Translations under genes and position numbers: made by a program
Part shown: one piece after another, positions 1 to 10,061 of the stretch
Layout: each line of letters opens with the position of its first letter
Position numbering within the stretch: the first letter of the stretch is position 1
From: Petrosia ficiformis
Lineage: Eukaryota; Porifera; Demospongiae; Haplosclerida; Petrosiidae
Direction of reading: 5' to 3'
Length of the DNA: 64,000 nucleotides
NCBI GenBank assembly: GCA_947044365.1
Contig: OX345636.1
Location: 5,538,001 to 5,602,000 of the forward strand
The notes under the pieces: generated by a model
The model's input: the letters and a program-made list of their open reading frames with translations, nothing else
What the model was told of the DNA's origin: nothing
The model's database searches: none

Positions 1-233
1 TCTTTCAAAGGAACTGCAAAGTGGTGGTGGTGTTTTTTGGGTGATTAGACAACCACCAATTTCACATTGATGAATTGTTTCTTGAATAAGTTCATCAATA
101 TACTCTGTCAAAGATAATATTAGTGAATGATTATTATATAAAAAATAATAATGCATGTGAACTTATAAAAACTTACTGTATATAGGATTTACAGTTACTC
201 TTTTGACTATGTAACCACCTTTCTTGTACTTAC

Positions 234-643
234 GGAACACTTTTTTCATATCCTTCACTTCTTCTTTTCTTGGTTTTGGTCATGATTTCAGAGCTAATTG
301 CAGTTGGTTTTCGCTTACATGCTGCAGCAGAGCTACTACTACATCCTTCCTTCATTTCTTCTCCAGTTGTGTGTCTTTTAAAAATACTTGGCACAGCATC
401 AGGCTTTAGTTATCTTATCTAAACCCATCTTGGTGCTAAAAGTGAGTCTATTTCAAAGCATTCAGGTGTGAAATGGTCTGAACATAATACAGAATGCTCG
501 CTAAGTCCACTCCATTTAGCTCGAGTTCTTTGAACTTGTTTCGTCCACTGCCGCTTTAGAACATGATCACGAGGAAATTTGAATAAACTAACATTGTCAG
601 CATACGTTTTAGAGCATGCAGCAGCCACACAACGCTTCACCAT
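234..643 (-). pseudogene. THAP-type zinc finger exon with two in-frame stops
   Basis: The reading frame starts at ATG 643 and gives an N-terminal THAP (C2CH) DNA-binding domain: MVKRCVAAAC supplies the first cysteine pair, followed by a FPRD segment, a central Trp, and then CSDHF supplying the last Cys and His. The usual THAP C-terminal LKPDAVPSIF motif follows in the same frame, but TAG (419-421) and TAA (410-412) lie between APRWV and that motif. The frame then stays open to a good donor (GTAAGT) at about 233. An acceptor at ~105 leads to another open stretch (1-104) running off the window, but its phase does not join cleanly. THAP domains occur in host transcription factors and in transposases. 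The divergent transposase gene 150 bp away suggests a transposon origin, as an inference. The stops argue for decay unless recoding occurs. Confidence 0.75.
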
Positions 644-797
644 CCTTTATCTTTGCACCACTGTAGTGTAGCTAGCTATATGCGAGTTCCCCTCGTGACG
701 TCACTGAATAACCACGCCTACAAACCGGAAAAAAATGGTTGGAAGTGCAGAATAAGAAAAAGAAGACTGTTTTTCTTTACAATACAGGTACGTATAG

Positions 798-2811
798 TTG
801 CGAAAAAAATATTTTTACTCTTTATACAACCAAACAACAATTTTAAATGCGAAAAATTTTTTTAGAATTTTGCATGGTAGCCTCCCTTTAAACACAGGCA
901 ATGAATGGCGCAACATAATCTTACAGGCACTTGGAAAAGCAAACCCATTCTGTTCTTTTGCTTTTAAGAATAAATGGCAAAAGAAAGAAGGATCTCGAAA
1001 AAGTTCATCAGTTTGCTTTAGGTATACTGGTAGTTGTACATTTGCTGACTGTCCTGTCAGATTTAAAGTAGAGGTCATGTCTTTTGTCAAAAGTGATCCT
1101 CCTCAGCAGTTAAAAACATCAGTGCATTTTTCATCAAAATATGTAACGCATGATAAAACAGAAAGAAGGTCTCGATTGATTCGCTCTGTAGATTGCCAAC
1201 ATATTGCTACCGAGCTGAAATTTCAATCACCGTCAACTTTATATAATTCGAAGTTTACTAAGCTGACAACCACTGCACTTGAATCAGGACAAAGAGATGG
1301 TACTTGTAGCAGCCCTGAGGTTATCAGAAAGATAAGCTCAGAGGCAAAAAGAAAAGAATTTCCACACTATGATCTAATAACCTCATTGTGTATAATCAGA
1401 GAAGAGACTTGGGAAAGTGAATTAAGTACGTTTACAGTGCCTGGATACATACAGCACATCTGTGCAGTTCCTTTTAGTGTGTTATTGTACACTGAGCAAA
1501 GTGTTAGGATATATCACCACATGGGTAAAACATCCACTCTCTTTTGCGATGCGACTGGAAGTATTGTATCCTTGAAAGGAACACAATATAAATCAGACAC
1601 AGTTTTGTATTACTCGCTTGTTTTGAGTCATCCACATAGTGATTGCCCACCTGTAGCAGTTGCAGAATTGATATCTACAGAGCACTCTGTTTTAGATATA
1701 TCTCATTTCTTGGAGTGTTTCAGAAGATCAGAAGGTTTTACAAACATGTAATCATTCCAAGACATGTCATTATTGACAGAAGTTTAGTACTATTGCTCAG
1801 TTTTCTCTGTATATATAACCTCGAGACTCTTTCTGATTATCTTCATCGTTGCTTTCGAATAGTAAATGGTTGTTGCTCTGACGAAGCTGATTATGACAAG
1901 TTATTTATACAGGCATGCATATGTATAAGCCATGTAATGAAAAGTGCTCGAGCAGATATGAACACTAGTACTATTATATTGTAAGTTAATAATACAAATA
2001 AACATCAACTATGTTCTTTTTTTTTCAGTAAATGTAAAAAACATTATCGATTTTCCATGTTCTGTTTTTCACTGCTTGTAAATGCATCAAATTTAGAGAC
2101 AGTTATAGACAATCTACAAAATTGCTACATCATCTTCTGCTCAAAATACACTGATGAAAATGTAATTCTAGCATACAAATACATGAAGCATGAGTTTCAG
2201 AAACTCGGTGAAGAAAATGATCAAGATAGGGCTGTTATCATTTACGATGACATGACTGGAAATGAAGAAAAAGAGGAGCAAGCAGAAACAGAAGAGGAAA
2301 TGATTGTTGCATCTAACAGAAAACCGTTTTTACCATACATCAATGCAAGACTGGAGAAATGTGTCAATATTTGCTGTAATGAATCCCTCCTTGTTAATAA
2401 GTTGTATATATCAGCCAAAAATTAGGGAAGTAATGGAGAAGAAATGGATTGGCTTAATTCCCTTCTGGGGTAGCATTCTAAGAGGTAAGAGATGCAACTA
2501 TTGTGTTTCTACTTATATACACTTTTGTTTCCTGTGATAAAGGTATAGAAATTGGAAAACCACTACATTAATGATGGTACAGCATTGATGGTAAGCCATT
2601 TGTATATACACTATTGAGTTAAACCAGTTTTCAAAAACAGAGCAAACAGAACCATCGAACCTGTGGAAGTATTGAGGCATGGAACCTAATACTTAAATGC
2701 AGTGACCACCCAAAACACAGGTTACGACCAGATCTATTTGTTAAGGATCATCATAAAATATTAGTTGGTCATCAGATGACATACATAGACAACCACCATC
2801 TAAGACTTGAT
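798..2811 (+). pseudogene. MULE-like DDE transposase, frameshifted
   Basis: Most of a transposase is spread over several frames and short introns. The first block (to ~1745) has a CTFADC zinc-like motif, then FCDATGSIVSL, which fits the first catalytic Asp, followed by an HSVLDISHFL segment. A one-base shift near 1745 is needed to continue into IPRHVIIDRSLVLLL, which carries the probable second Asp. An intron of 48 bp (1981-2028, GTAAGT...CAG) then joins in phase to 2029 onward. Another shift near 2400 leads to REVMEKKWIGLIPFWGSIL. A later exon (2641-2811) reads NHRTCGSIEAWNLIL, where the Glu is the likely third catalytic residue. The family assignment (Mutator/NOF-like) rests on this D-D-E spacing and motif style and was not searched. 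The two shifts mean it is probably inactive. Confidence 0.65.
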
Positions 2812-2983
2812 GTAAGTGAAAACAGCTTTATTTCTTTTTCTTTCACTATTCTTGCTATAGGCCTGTTTTGAACAAAGCCATTGATGATGAAATGTTAACT
2901 GTATCTGATGTTAGTATAAAAGGTATATAATATATATATGTAAAGCAAAATATTTCATTTGACTTACAATCCATAACTTTATT

Positions 2984-4470
2984 GTGTACAGTGCTACTGT
3001 TTCCTCTTCTACAATCAATACAATACTCAAAGTAATTTTAAACATTTACTTTCATTTTTCATTACTTTGTGATTGTATCATAATTGTTAATTTCATGCAG
3101 ACAACTCATCCCAGTGCTTCTGTAATAAAATTCGAACTTGGGTTTCTTCAACTCCAGTTTCCACATGCTGTGCTGGTTGAACTCCAGTCTTCAGATCATA
3201 TTAAACACATCATTACCACTCTTCTTGACTGGTATATTTATCCATTATACTAGAATACTGACATTAATCTATACAATTATAGGTATACCTATAAGCCATC
3301 TCACTCCTGTACAACACGAATTTCTTGAGATTTCCAACAATCTTTTAAGTGGAAATGTTGCTGATGCTTCAGTTCTGGCAGTACGAAATTATGAATATAA
3401 ATAATTTAAATGATTCTTTCCACATTAGTGTAGTGTTCTTGATAATACTGGACTCTCAGACGGTGATGCACTGGAAGGAACAAGCAAACTTGTAAATGTG
3501 CTTCTTAGCGGTTTAAAAGTAACAATAATATTAACACTCATGTTTGTGGTATTGTCTATATACATGTAGGATTTACTGGTGGAAAGTCTATCTTTGACAT
3601 AGAAGTTGAGAGAACAGGAATCTGTGACAAGTGCAATAATGTGAATACATCCTTATTTATTCATGTAATACAAGCATTATGCTTCTTTTGTTCAGCGAGT
3701 GGAAGAGATGGTTGATAATAACTTAATAATTGTGAAATACCATCTACTGATAATACATTGACTGGTTTGTTGAACCAAACATTGAACTCTTTGTCAAGCA
3801 ATTTGGAACTACATTTTAGGTTGGTTCAGTTGGTATACCGTATTATACATTAACCTGTAATTATAGTTAACAAGAAAACATTTATAATAACTATGATGCA
3901 TCTATTATATATAATTATGCAGGCGCTGCCCTAACTGTGATATAGTATTCACCGTAAAAAAATCCCGAATAAAGTTTCCCGATTTCCTCTTCGGTATGTA
4001 TTCCTCGGCTACATACTGACAGTCGTATGAAATTTTCACTAACAATTGAAAGGTGTGTACTACATTTATAATATTATGCTACTTACCATATATGCATCAT
4101 TCAAATCAAATGCTTTTATTGTCTTTCAGGCATCTGAACAATGTTCATTTTATCCAAGAACAGATGAAGAACTACTCCCTTGTGGGTTTGTTGGTAAGTA
4201 CTTGTATTATATATAGCTTTTCCCACAATGATCATATTCTTGGCTTACCATCTCTTTATATAGCTTCATCATGTAGACAGTGAGCATTGTGAGTAACGCT
4301 TCATGTCATCATTCCTAACATACACAAAATTAATGATGCTTTATCAAATACATACTATAGACACTGTAATTATTTGGAATGGATATGAATGGACAGCATA
4401 CTCTGATTATATAGTAGAAGAAAAAGGTGTAAACTACCACAATTGTCCATCTGTTCAAGTAAGTGTATTT
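2984..4470 (+). pseudogene. Middle exons of the same transposon gene, unassigned
   Basis: A run of short open segments bounded by plausible splice sites continues the gene upstream of the protease domain. Examples are about 3102-3230 (frame containing FPHAVLVELQSSDHIKHI), 3284-3404 (LTPVQHEFLEISNNLLSGNV), 3431-3520 (NTGLSDGDALEGTSKLVNV), 3570-3650 (a GICDKCNN Cys pair), 3923-3992 (RCPNCDIVFTVKKSRIKF) and 4362-4459 (DTVIIWNGYEWTAYSDYIVE). Two CxxC pairs about 100 residues apart and the later WNGYEWTAYSDY stretch recall a ubiquitin-specific-protease-like fold, but this is weak. I could not chain all exons in one phase. The order and orientation match the transposase upstream and the protease downstream. 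Confidence 0.35.
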
Positions 4471-4823
4471 TCATTGTGAACTTTATATATAATTATGTAT
4501 AAGTATAATTTTATTCTATAAGAAAGTGTCGTTTTGACTTTGTATGCTGCTGACAAACACTCTGTGGCATTACTACTCATTTATCTTCATTATAAAAGAT
4601 CGATATATCTTTATAGCCATATATATCAAAACTGGAAAGATGCTCTCCTCCTTCCTCATGGCATGATGTGAGCAGCAATCTATAGTAACTTTTTTATTAT
4701 GTGACATAATATCACCATTATAGTGTGATCTGTTTGAAAGTGAAGTAATACCTCATACTATTACAGAAGTAAGTTGAGAAAAGAAAACTCAACTCTTATT
4801 TTACAGTATATACACACTTCTAG

Positions 4824-6012
4824 TATTCTGAAGAACTGCAGTGCTTAAAACCAGGAAAGTGGATACTTTCCAAGGTATTGTACTTCAAACACTAGTAACA
4901 CATCACTATAATTACACACTTGTATAGGTAATATCATCATACCTTCAGCTGCTGGTTAATCAATATAACAACGTATATCACATTCTCAACAATCAAATAA
5001 TAAGTATCTTGAAGACTTTCAATCAATATTTATACACCTATCCATATACAGGTTGTTGATGTAAAAGGGCTAACTATATATTATGTTGATCCACTACACG
5101 GCTTTATTCCATCTATTTTAAACTAACATAAATAATAAAGTAAAGAAATACATTTTAACTTTGTCTAATTACAGGCATTATTTGTGCATGGAGTCAACAA
5201 CATTAAGAAATATCCCTTTGGATAAAGCAGAATGGCGGTTTAGTGACTCTAATGTGAGTTGTTAGAAATCGTGATAGAAACATTTATATTTACAAATGAT
5301 AGGATCTACAAGTTCCATCACAAAGGAATTCTTATGACTGTGGAGTATTTTTGTGTATGGTAAATATTCAAAATTAATGATCTATCCGTAATTAGTCATA
5401 CAATTGCAATTAACAGGCTTGCAAGTGTTTTGCTTTCCAAAGAAGGCTTACCTACACTCAGGTAGAACATAATATTATATACAATAAAAAGAAACAATTT
5501 ATTTTATAATACGTGATATAGAATGACACAGACTTTGCTAGAAGGCAAATATACCATGAATTAATGAAAAATGTTATCTATACCAGTGATGATGACATGC
5601 CCACTGAGCATTTGAGTGTTACTGAAAGAAAATCCTTTAACTCAGGTATTACGCGGAACAAAAAACATTAGATTACATGCACAATCTTGTCTGCTTTTAG
5701 TGATTGAAGAGGAGCAATCATCTGTTTCACTGATAGATTCAGAAACAGGGACTATTGCTTCAGATATTAGTGATCTGGATAGTGACATCTCTTGTTTTAG
5801 TAAAAATTACATTGCATGTCATGATGTTACACCATCTCTTGGAACTGTCAACAGGTTTTGAAGAAGATCCGGAAGCAAGTGGATTACTGATACCAAAATT
5901 TTTAAATGAATATCATGTTGTAGATGAGGAAGAAGAATTATATGGAGTGAAATGGGGTAAGGAAGTGTACTTGCAAAACTTCCCAAAACTTGTTAGACCA
6001 TCAGAGAAGTGA
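4824..6012 (+). pseudogene. Ulp1/SENP-like cysteine protease domain of the transposon
   Basis: Successive small exons in good phase encode the C-terminal part of a C48-type (Ulp1/SENP) deubiquitinase-like or deSUMOylase-like protease. 4824-4874 reads KPGKWILSK. 4928-4972 reads SYLQLLVNQYNN. ~5052 onward reads VVDVKGLTIYYVDPLHG (candidate catalytic Asp). 5175-5253 follows, then 5303-5359 reads VPSQRNSYDCGVFLCM, which holds the oxyanion-hole Gln and the nucleophile Cys of the family. 5417-5461 and 5522-5645 complete the domain. An acidic tail follows (5701-6012) with a frame change near 5845. The expected catalytic His-Trp segment was not found between 4973 and 5051, so the enzyme may be broken. 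Mutator-like transposons in plants are known to carry Ulp1 domains. Here it follows a DDE transposase on the same strand. Confidence 0.7.
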
Positions 6013-6300
6013 GAAACTTCATTCATACACGATGTTATGTATACACATACAACAGAGATTGTTTGTTCACTCGCAACTTTGTGAGAAACTACAGTGGTTT
6101 ACTTATCCATTGTTGCTTCAGTTACAATAATGGAAAAGTATAAATTGAAATATGATGATGCTGTAAGAGTTTATATTCGGAGAATATTACCAAAACTAAA
6201 TGAAGAACTGTTGTGATAATCAATTACTTCTGATCATTATAATTATATAGTATACATGTACTACAATATTTGTGAAATGATTGTGAATACAAACAAACAA

Positions 6301-6757
6301 TTACAGCGATATTGACGAAATTGTGGGTGGAGTCACAACACCAAACTACCATATTTGTGAAGGTGGGTTAGTAGTCCATCATTAGTGACATGATGAACCT
6401 CTTACCACTCTCACATTTTCATCAATATCGCAGAATATATTCATATTTTAATCAAATACATCAATTACAGCGATATTGACAAAATTGTGAGTTGAATCAC
6501 AACACCAAACTATCATATTTGTGAAGGTGGCGTAGTGGTCCATCCAATGGTGACATGATGAACCTCTCACTACTCCCACATTTTCGTCAATATCGCAGAA
6601 TATATTCATATTTTAATCAAATACATCAATTACAGCGATATTGACGAAATTGTGGGTGGAGTCACAACACCAAACTATCATAATTGTAAAAGTGGGTAAG
6701 TAGTCCATCCATTAGTGACATGATGAACCTATCACCACTCCCACATTTTCGTCAATA
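6301..6757 (+). repeat. Three tandem ~165 bp inverted-repeat units
   Basis: Three copies start at about 6301, 6465 and 6630. Each begins with GCGATATTGACGAAATTGTG and ends with the near reverse complement CACATTTTCGTCAATATCGC, so every unit can fold as a hairpin with ~22 bp arms. The units differ by scattered substitutions. They lie 290 bp after the end of the protease-coding region. Foldback/Rehavkus-type Mutator relatives carry tandem repeats in their termini, so this may be the 3' terminus of the transposon at 798-6012. No matching array is visible at its 5' side. Confidence 0.85.
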
Positions 6758-7079
6758 ACAATAAAGTTCAACATTAGTTGAGCATGATTTGATACAACTA
6801 TTTATTTTTATTACGATAATAAATTATGTGCGGTGATTTATATAGTATAACATAACTGAAATAAAGTTTTGTTAAGTCTGTATATTCAACAATCAACAGG
6901 TTAATTTGCATTTATTGTGACAGCTCTCATTCTGTTACAATAATTTTTATATAAAAATAATATATTATAAGGTCTTAAATTATTATAAACTAAAATAAAC
7001 ATTTAATTTTAGTTATAATTATAGACAATTTTTTATTTAGCTTTGTTATAGTTGTTACAGAAGACTTGTGATTTAGTTA

Positions 7080-7335
7080 CAGTTTACTATATAAAATACC
7101 ACTAATATCTATATCTATATAATTATATATATATATATATATACACACATATATATATATATATAATTATATATAATTATTATAGTCTATTACATCTACA
7201 TAATCAAAATTACACCATATATATATATTATTACGATTAATTAATAAAATATAATTGTTATTTCACTATCATGTAAAAAATTTGTATTTCTGCTCTGTAT
7301 ATGATCTATTATTATTATATATAATATATATAGTA
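7080..7335. repeat. AT-rich low-complexity tract
   Basis: Alternating TA runs, including a long (AT)n stretch at about 7125-7165, with interspersed ATTATA. No coding signal is seen here. The flanking 6758-7079 is also AT-rich and featureless. Confidence 0.8.
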
Positions 7336-7607
7336 TAGTTCAGGCAGGTAAATTTACCTCACAGACACTGGTCACGGGTTTGCTTTCCAGACACACCACG
7401 GAAGATTAGGGTTACTTTCTCACCACCAAAAGTCTGCTTGTTTGTTTGTTTTGCAACCTTTGTCACAGGCCTAGTTCATGGCTCTGTACATAAACATACT
7501 TACAGATAGACAAAAACACACACATACACACACAAAGAAATATCTATGTAAAAGACAGACATGTAGACACATTAACTGTACATACATTGTTTTTAATAAT
7601 CTAATTA

Positions 7608-7930
7608 CCCTCACCGCGTAGCATAGGCGGAAGGGTACGGTAATCATTTTGTCTGTGTCTGTTTGTCTGTCTGTCTGTTAGCAATTTTTCTGGAAAAATA
7701 AAAACATTGACATTTTAAATGAGGTACTGGTAGATTTCAAATTATACAAGGAAACAAATGCAAGAAATAAAGAAAGCTACCTAGCTCCACCTACAGGTAT
7801 GTGCACTTACGTGCATGCTTGCAAAGCATCATGTACTGAACACGTGATAGAGTTGATTCAATACGTTTTCACACAGAGACTTTAGAGGTAGACTTGAGAA
7901 CTTCTTCATTGTTATTCAAAGGAAAACATG
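7608..7930 (+). repeat. Interspersed repeat headed by a GC-rich stem-loop
   Basis: Starts with ACCCTCACCGCGTAGCATAG followed by GCGGAAGGGT, which can pair into a hairpin. A (TGTC)n tract follows, then a conserved body (CTGGAAAAATAAAAACATTG) and a later segment containing CTACCTAGCTCCACCTACAG. A second copy with the same head, microsatellite and body lies at 38431-38930 in the same orientation. Confidence 0.8.
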
Positions 7931-7984
7931 TAATTTATATATACAAATTATACAAATTATTATTTTGATATAAAGTTATAACAG

Positions 7985-8530
7985 TTTTAAGGTTGTAGTC
8001 TTTGCTACTCCAATCAGTTTCTAGTCTTGCAAGCTTCTTGCTGCATACAATCTGGTTCCATTCTGTATTTTTTGGAAGCCACCCCTACCCTTGTGTATAA
8101 TTATTGGGCCTAAATGTTTTCAATGATAGTACGTGTGGTGGAGGGGGCAATAGGTGGGAAACAATGGCGGGGTACTGTAGTTGCTCTCTGAGAAAGATCG
8201 GAGTTTGATAGTGTCTAGAAAGGTAAATTTTATGGTTTCAGTGAAAAGCTACAGAATTCAGCTTTCTTCAGCCTCTTGTAACTATAAAAGTAAAAATGAA
8301 TTTTCAGAAAACGGCTCTATTTGTTTTCTCAAAATACATTGTACTTGGTGCACACCATGATTGGTGGGCGTGGCTTTCATGGTTTTGTACTTATTGCGAT
8401 TGGAAAAATGGCGATTTTAACAATATTTCTTCAATTACAGGACAATATAAAGCTGATCAGAAGATATGAAGGTTGCTATTACACCACCTTAAGCAAATTA
8501 TTATTGGATGTGGCTATAGTGGGCGGGGAT
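7985..8530 (+). repeat. Copy of the Crypton-associated segment found inverted at 31.06-31.64 kb
   Basis: About 550 bp closely match the reverse complement of 31060-31640, from GTTTTAAGGTTGTAGTCTTT through TTGGTGGGCGTGGCTTTC. In the other copy this segment sits inside a minus-strand Crypton remnant, so here it is probably a 5' fragment of the same element. Translated pieces such as SYRIQLSSASCNYKSK recur in both copies. The protein function is not recognised. The right edge abuts the terminal inverted repeat of the RecQ/DUF6589 transposon. Confidence 0.75.
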
Positions 8531-8610
8531 GCGAGACGGAAAGACGGTAAGTTGGTCCACCAAAACGTATGAATTCATTACTCGCGGTAAACAAAACCTG
8601 CAAGTGCAAT

Positions 8611-8623
8611 GACTATATAAATG
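8611..8623 (+). promoter_or_regulatory. TATA box within left TIR, overlapping start of helicase
   Basis: CTATATAAATGGC places a TATA-like sequence directly on the helicase ATG (8621). The right TIR repeats the same arrangement on the minus strand at ~13830, so both divergently placed genes are driven from mirrored terminal promoters. With the TATA this close to the ATG, either transcription starts downstream or the true start codon is a later one. Confidence 0.5.
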
Positions 8624-9984
8624 GCAGCCAAGCAGAGAAGGGAAAATGTACTTTCTTCTGTAACATATGCAACTACATATTTGGGGTGCACGAAGCTGAA
8701 ACCACCACAAGACGAAATTATTACAGAATATGTGCTTAGAAAAGACGTATTTGTTTCTCTTCCCACTGGCTTTGGCAAAAGCATTTGTTATGGTTGTTTA
8801 CCAATTGTTTGTGATAAACTGAGAGGACTCGATGAAAAAAGCATTGCACTTATTATCACTCCACTAATATCCTTAATGACTGATCAAGTGTCAAGTTTTA
8901 CTAGTAAAGGCTGGATTCATTGGAACTGGGATGAATAAGGAAACAGTTGATACAGTAATGAATGGGCAGTATCAATTACTTTTCATCAGCCCAGAAGGAC
9001 TATTAGAGAGTAGAAGGTGGAGAAATATACTAAGAGAAGAGCCATATACAAGTAATCTGGTTGCATTGCAGTAGATGAGGCTCATTGTTTAATCTTCAAT
9101 ACATATTTATATGTCCACTGTACACAAGTAGTAATAATTATAGCACAATTTGCAATTAGCATGCAGTTTACCGTAATTGCATGCTTTTTTCAATTTTTTT
9201 TAAAGGGGATCCTGTTTCAGAAAAGAATTTTCTCGTCTACAAGAGGCCTGTAGCTTGTTACCAGCTGGTACTCCAATTATGGTTTTAACTCAAGGAGTGA
9301 AATCATCAAGACTCTTGGAATGAAGAATTCGCACATTGTGTCCATCGCTCCGCACAAACCAAACATCACTTATATTGTAGATAAATTTGTATTTATAAAA
9401 ACTAGTGTCATGCCTGTTCTTAAAGATATTGCAGAGAAGCGAACTGAAATGGATAGATTTTGTCAGAAATGAGAATTATGTAGCTACTTATATTTGTATT
9501 TCAAATCTACCCTTGGTACTGCATTTACCGAACCTGTCGGTGCTCCATGCATATATCACGCTTCAGAATGATTGATTGTTATACTGGTGCTACAGAAGAC
9601 AGCATTAAAGAACACATAGTGCATTCATTTACAACTCCAAATTCTCCACTTTGAATTGTTATCACAGCAGTAGCATTTGGCATGGGGTTGGATTGCCCAG
9701 ATGTTAGGAAAATTATTCACATTTGATCTCCTGAAGACGTTGAATGTTATCTTCAGCAAACAGGAAGTGCAGGACAGAATGGGAAGGATTGTTCAGCAGT
9801 GCTGTTTCATGGCAAAGGATTAAGTAGACATATTGATGAATCAATGCAGGCTTATTGTCTAAATACTACAGTTTGTAGAAGGAAAATGCTAATGACCCTT
9901 TTTGAAGACCAATCTATTGTAACAGATGTACTACCTAGTTGTGCATGTTGTGATGTATGTGAAAAGACTTCTTCTATGATGTAA
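8621..9984 (+). pseudogene. RecQ-like superfamily 2 helicase, decayed
   Basis: The frame from ATG 8621 contains motif I (SLPTGFGKS) and ALIITPLISLMTDQ (motif Ia region). A one-base shift near 8910 leads to GMNKETVDTVMNGQYQLLFI and SPEGLL. Another shift at ~9070 is needed for the AVDEAHC motif II. After a probable intron, SCFRKEFSRLQEACSLLPAG and MVLT continue, and a further shift gives EIIKTLGMKNSHIVSIAPH. The last part has VAFGMGLDCPDVRKIIH and a motif VI that reads QQTGSAGQNG, where the family normally has an Arg and Asp. The end (CACCDVCEK, stop at 9982-9984) resembles the RecQ zinc-binding tail. At least four frame breaks and a degraded motif VI mark it as inactive. Similar helicase fragments occur at 15.5-15.7 kb. 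Confidence 0.85.
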
Positions 9985-10061
9985 CATTGAATTTTATAAC
10001 CAAATTTTAATATGCCAAATCATTTAACTATATAATTATCTGTGTGATTATTATGTTACAA

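Noticed and set aside
224..409. 61-codon plus-strand ORF opposite the THAP exon
   Set aside because: It is the antisense shadow of the THAP continuation, with no recognisable motif or splice context.
6301..6757. Regularly spaced repeats that might be a CRISPR array
   Set aside because: The repeated unit is ~165 bp with no short repeat/unique spacer alternation, and the context is a eukaryotic genome.
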